Shown here piece by piece: positions 6,066 through 6,728 of a stretch of DNA of 6,728 nucleotides. Location of the stretch: the NCBI GenBank assembly GCA_035760685.1, contig DASTSM010000333.1, positions 1 through 6,728 of the forward strand, given 5' to 3'. The notes under the pieces are model-generated. The model did not search any database. It saw only the letters and a program-made list of their open reading frames with translations, and had not been told where the DNA came from. Every line of letters starts with the position of its first letter. The stretch's first letter is position 1. The position numbers were made by a program, and so were the translations under genes. The DNA is from ZC4RG20 sp035760685 (GTDB lineage Bacteria > Pseudomonadota > Gammaproteobacteria > Steroidobacterales > Rariloculaceae).

Positions 6066-6174
6066 GAAGGCGCGTGCTCCTGCATCGCTGCGCTGACTCC
6101 TGCACTCCGTGCGCGTGCGCGTGCTTCCATATCCGCAAACGTCCGTTCCAGCGAGTGCCTCGGCCTGCCGGCGC
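6066..6174 (-). other. trmJ-iscS spacer, the only sizeable intergenic gap
   Basis: This 109-bp spacer is the one place in the window with room for a promoter and leader. It holds AGGAG (about 6077-6081) upstream of iscS and a short GTGCGC-type hexamer repeat at about 6108-6124. In gammaproteobacteria with a full isc operon, iscR (and often cysE) sits between trmJ and iscS. No such gene fits here. I found no good sigma-70 boxes, no IscR-like palindrome and no clear terminator hairpin. A promoter for the iscS group is therefore possible but not demonstrated. Confidence 0.5.
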
Positions 6175-6728
6175 CTATCCCGGACGCTTCGCGGGATCGA
6201 GGGCCGTCAGCACGCCGCGCAAAATGTTGACCTCGTTCTGGTTGAGCTCGGCGCGCTGGAAAATGCGCCTGAGCTTGAGCTTGAGCTGCCGCGGATGATC
6301 GCCGTGCAGGAATCCGGCGGCGTCGAGCACGCGCTCGAGGTGCCCATGGAAGCCTTCGAGCTCGGCACCCGTCGCGAGCCGCTCCGAAGGCGGACCGGGC
6401 GGCGGGGGCGGCGCGGCTCGCACAGCGCCCGCCCGCGCGAGCCAAGCCACGCGAAGCTCGTAGCAGAGCACCTGCACGGCCATCGCGAGGTTCAGCGATC
6501 CGAAGTCGGGCTGCGTCGGAATTCGGACGACCCGATGGCAGCGCGCAAGGTCCTCGTTCGTGAGGCCGGACTGCTCGGGACCGAACACGAGCGCCGGGGC
6601 GTTCTCTTCGGCCTGGTCGCGAACGAGCTCGGCCGCGGCCCGCGGATCGAGCGTGGGCCACGCGACGCCGCGCGCCCGGGCGCTCGCGCCGACGACGAAG
6701 CCGGTATCCGCGAGGGCCGCATCGAGCG
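6175..6728 (-). CDS. trmJ: tRNA (Cm32/Um32) methyltransferase TrmJ, 5' end outside window
   Basis: SPOUT-class enzyme that 2'-O-methylates position 32 of several tRNAs. About 183 C-terminal residues are visible; E. coli TrmJ has 246, so roughly the first 60 residues lie beyond the right edge. Seen are LADTGFVVGASARARGVAWP, then APALVFGPEQSGLTNEDLARCH (a SAM-binding knot motif, E. coli FGRERVGLTNEEL), and IPTQPDFGSLNLAMAVQVLCYELRVAWL, the second knot motif. The C-terminal region includes a Pro-rich segment (about 6397-6415 in coordinates), then GFLHGDHPRQLKLKLRRIFQRAELNQNEVNILRG, the family's C-terminal helical domain. The GTG at 6588 is an internal Val and not the start, since family sequence continues upstream in frame. 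It is the usual gene before the isc cluster in gammaproteobacteria. Confidence 0.96.
   Translation of the reverse strand, partial: LDAALADTGFVVGASARARGVAWPTLDPRAAAELVRDQAEENAPALVFGPEQSGLTNEDLARCHRVVRIPTQPDFGSLNLAMAVQVLCYELRVAWLARAGAVRAAPPPPPGPPSERLATGAELEGFHGHLERVLDAAGFLHGDHPRQLKLKLRRIFQRAELNQNEVNILRGVLTALDPAKRPG

Noticed and set aside
6108..6124. GTGCGC hexamer repeat in the trmJ-iscS spacer
   Set aside because: Fewer than three copies in GC-rich DNA; it may be chance, and no regulatory meaning can be supported.
4876..6138. -1 frame over iscS, ending GLVPNMIRELNY, as a possible frameshifted IscS tail
   Set aside because: It does not resemble the normal IscS C-terminus, and no slippery sequence is seen where a shift would be needed. 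The frame is otherwise Arg-rich shadow.
4488..6230. 580-codon plus-strand ORF and other long plus-strand ORFs opposite iscS
   Set aside because: Composition is rich in Arg, Ala and Gly with no recognisable motifs; they lie opposite the clear iscS and iscU-like genes, as expected for antisense frames in GC-rich DNA.
6062..6661. Minus-strand 199-codon ORF across trmJ and the spacer
   Set aside because: It is out of frame with trmJ, which shows clear family motifs in the same region, and it is Arg/Ala-rich with no motif of its own.

Overview
This window is a GC-rich block of housekeeping genes from a proteobacterium, most likely a gammaproteobacterium. All nine genes are on the minus strand, so transcription runs from position 6728 towards 1. 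The gene order is trmJ (5' end cut by the window edge), iscS, an iscU-like gene, iscA, ndk, rlmN, pilW/pilF, rodZ, hisS (3' end cut by the window edge). This matches the conserved gammaproteobacterial neighbourhood trmJ-isc-ndk-rlmN-pilF-rodZ-ispG-hisS, which is the main reason for the taxonomic call. The family within the class cannot be named from the sequence alone.

Right part (about 4142-6728): a tRNA methyltransferase (TrmJ), then, after a 109-bp spacer, a reduced iron-sulfur cluster assembly unit of cysteine desulfurase, scaffold-like protein and A-type carrier. Compared with the classical isc operon it has no iscR regulator before iscS and no hscB, hscA, fdx or iscX after iscA. The scaffold-like protein keeps only one of the three cluster-ligand cysteines of IscU and has lost the LPPVK chaperone-recognition motif. 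The IscS copy lacks the usual C-terminal tail that contacts IscU. These differences agree with each other and make this the most interesting part of the window.

Middle part (about 2543-4116): nucleoside diphosphate kinase (Ndk), then the radical-SAM adenosine-C2 methyltransferase RlmN. RlmN probably starts at a TTG codon inside the end of ndk.

Left part (1-2540): a TPR lipoprotein of the PilW/PilF type IV pilus family, the cytoskeletal protein RodZ with an Ala/Ser-rich periplasmic linker built partly from a 30-bp tandem repeat, and histidyl-tRNA synthetase. The ispG gene that normally sits between rodZ and hisS is absent; hisS starts 6 bp after the rodZ stop.

The genes are very tightly packed: three pairs overlap and the other gaps are 2 to 27 bp, except the trmJ-iscS spacer. 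Translational coupling is likely through much of the block. No RNA genes, mobile elements, CRISPR arrays or convincing terminators were seen.
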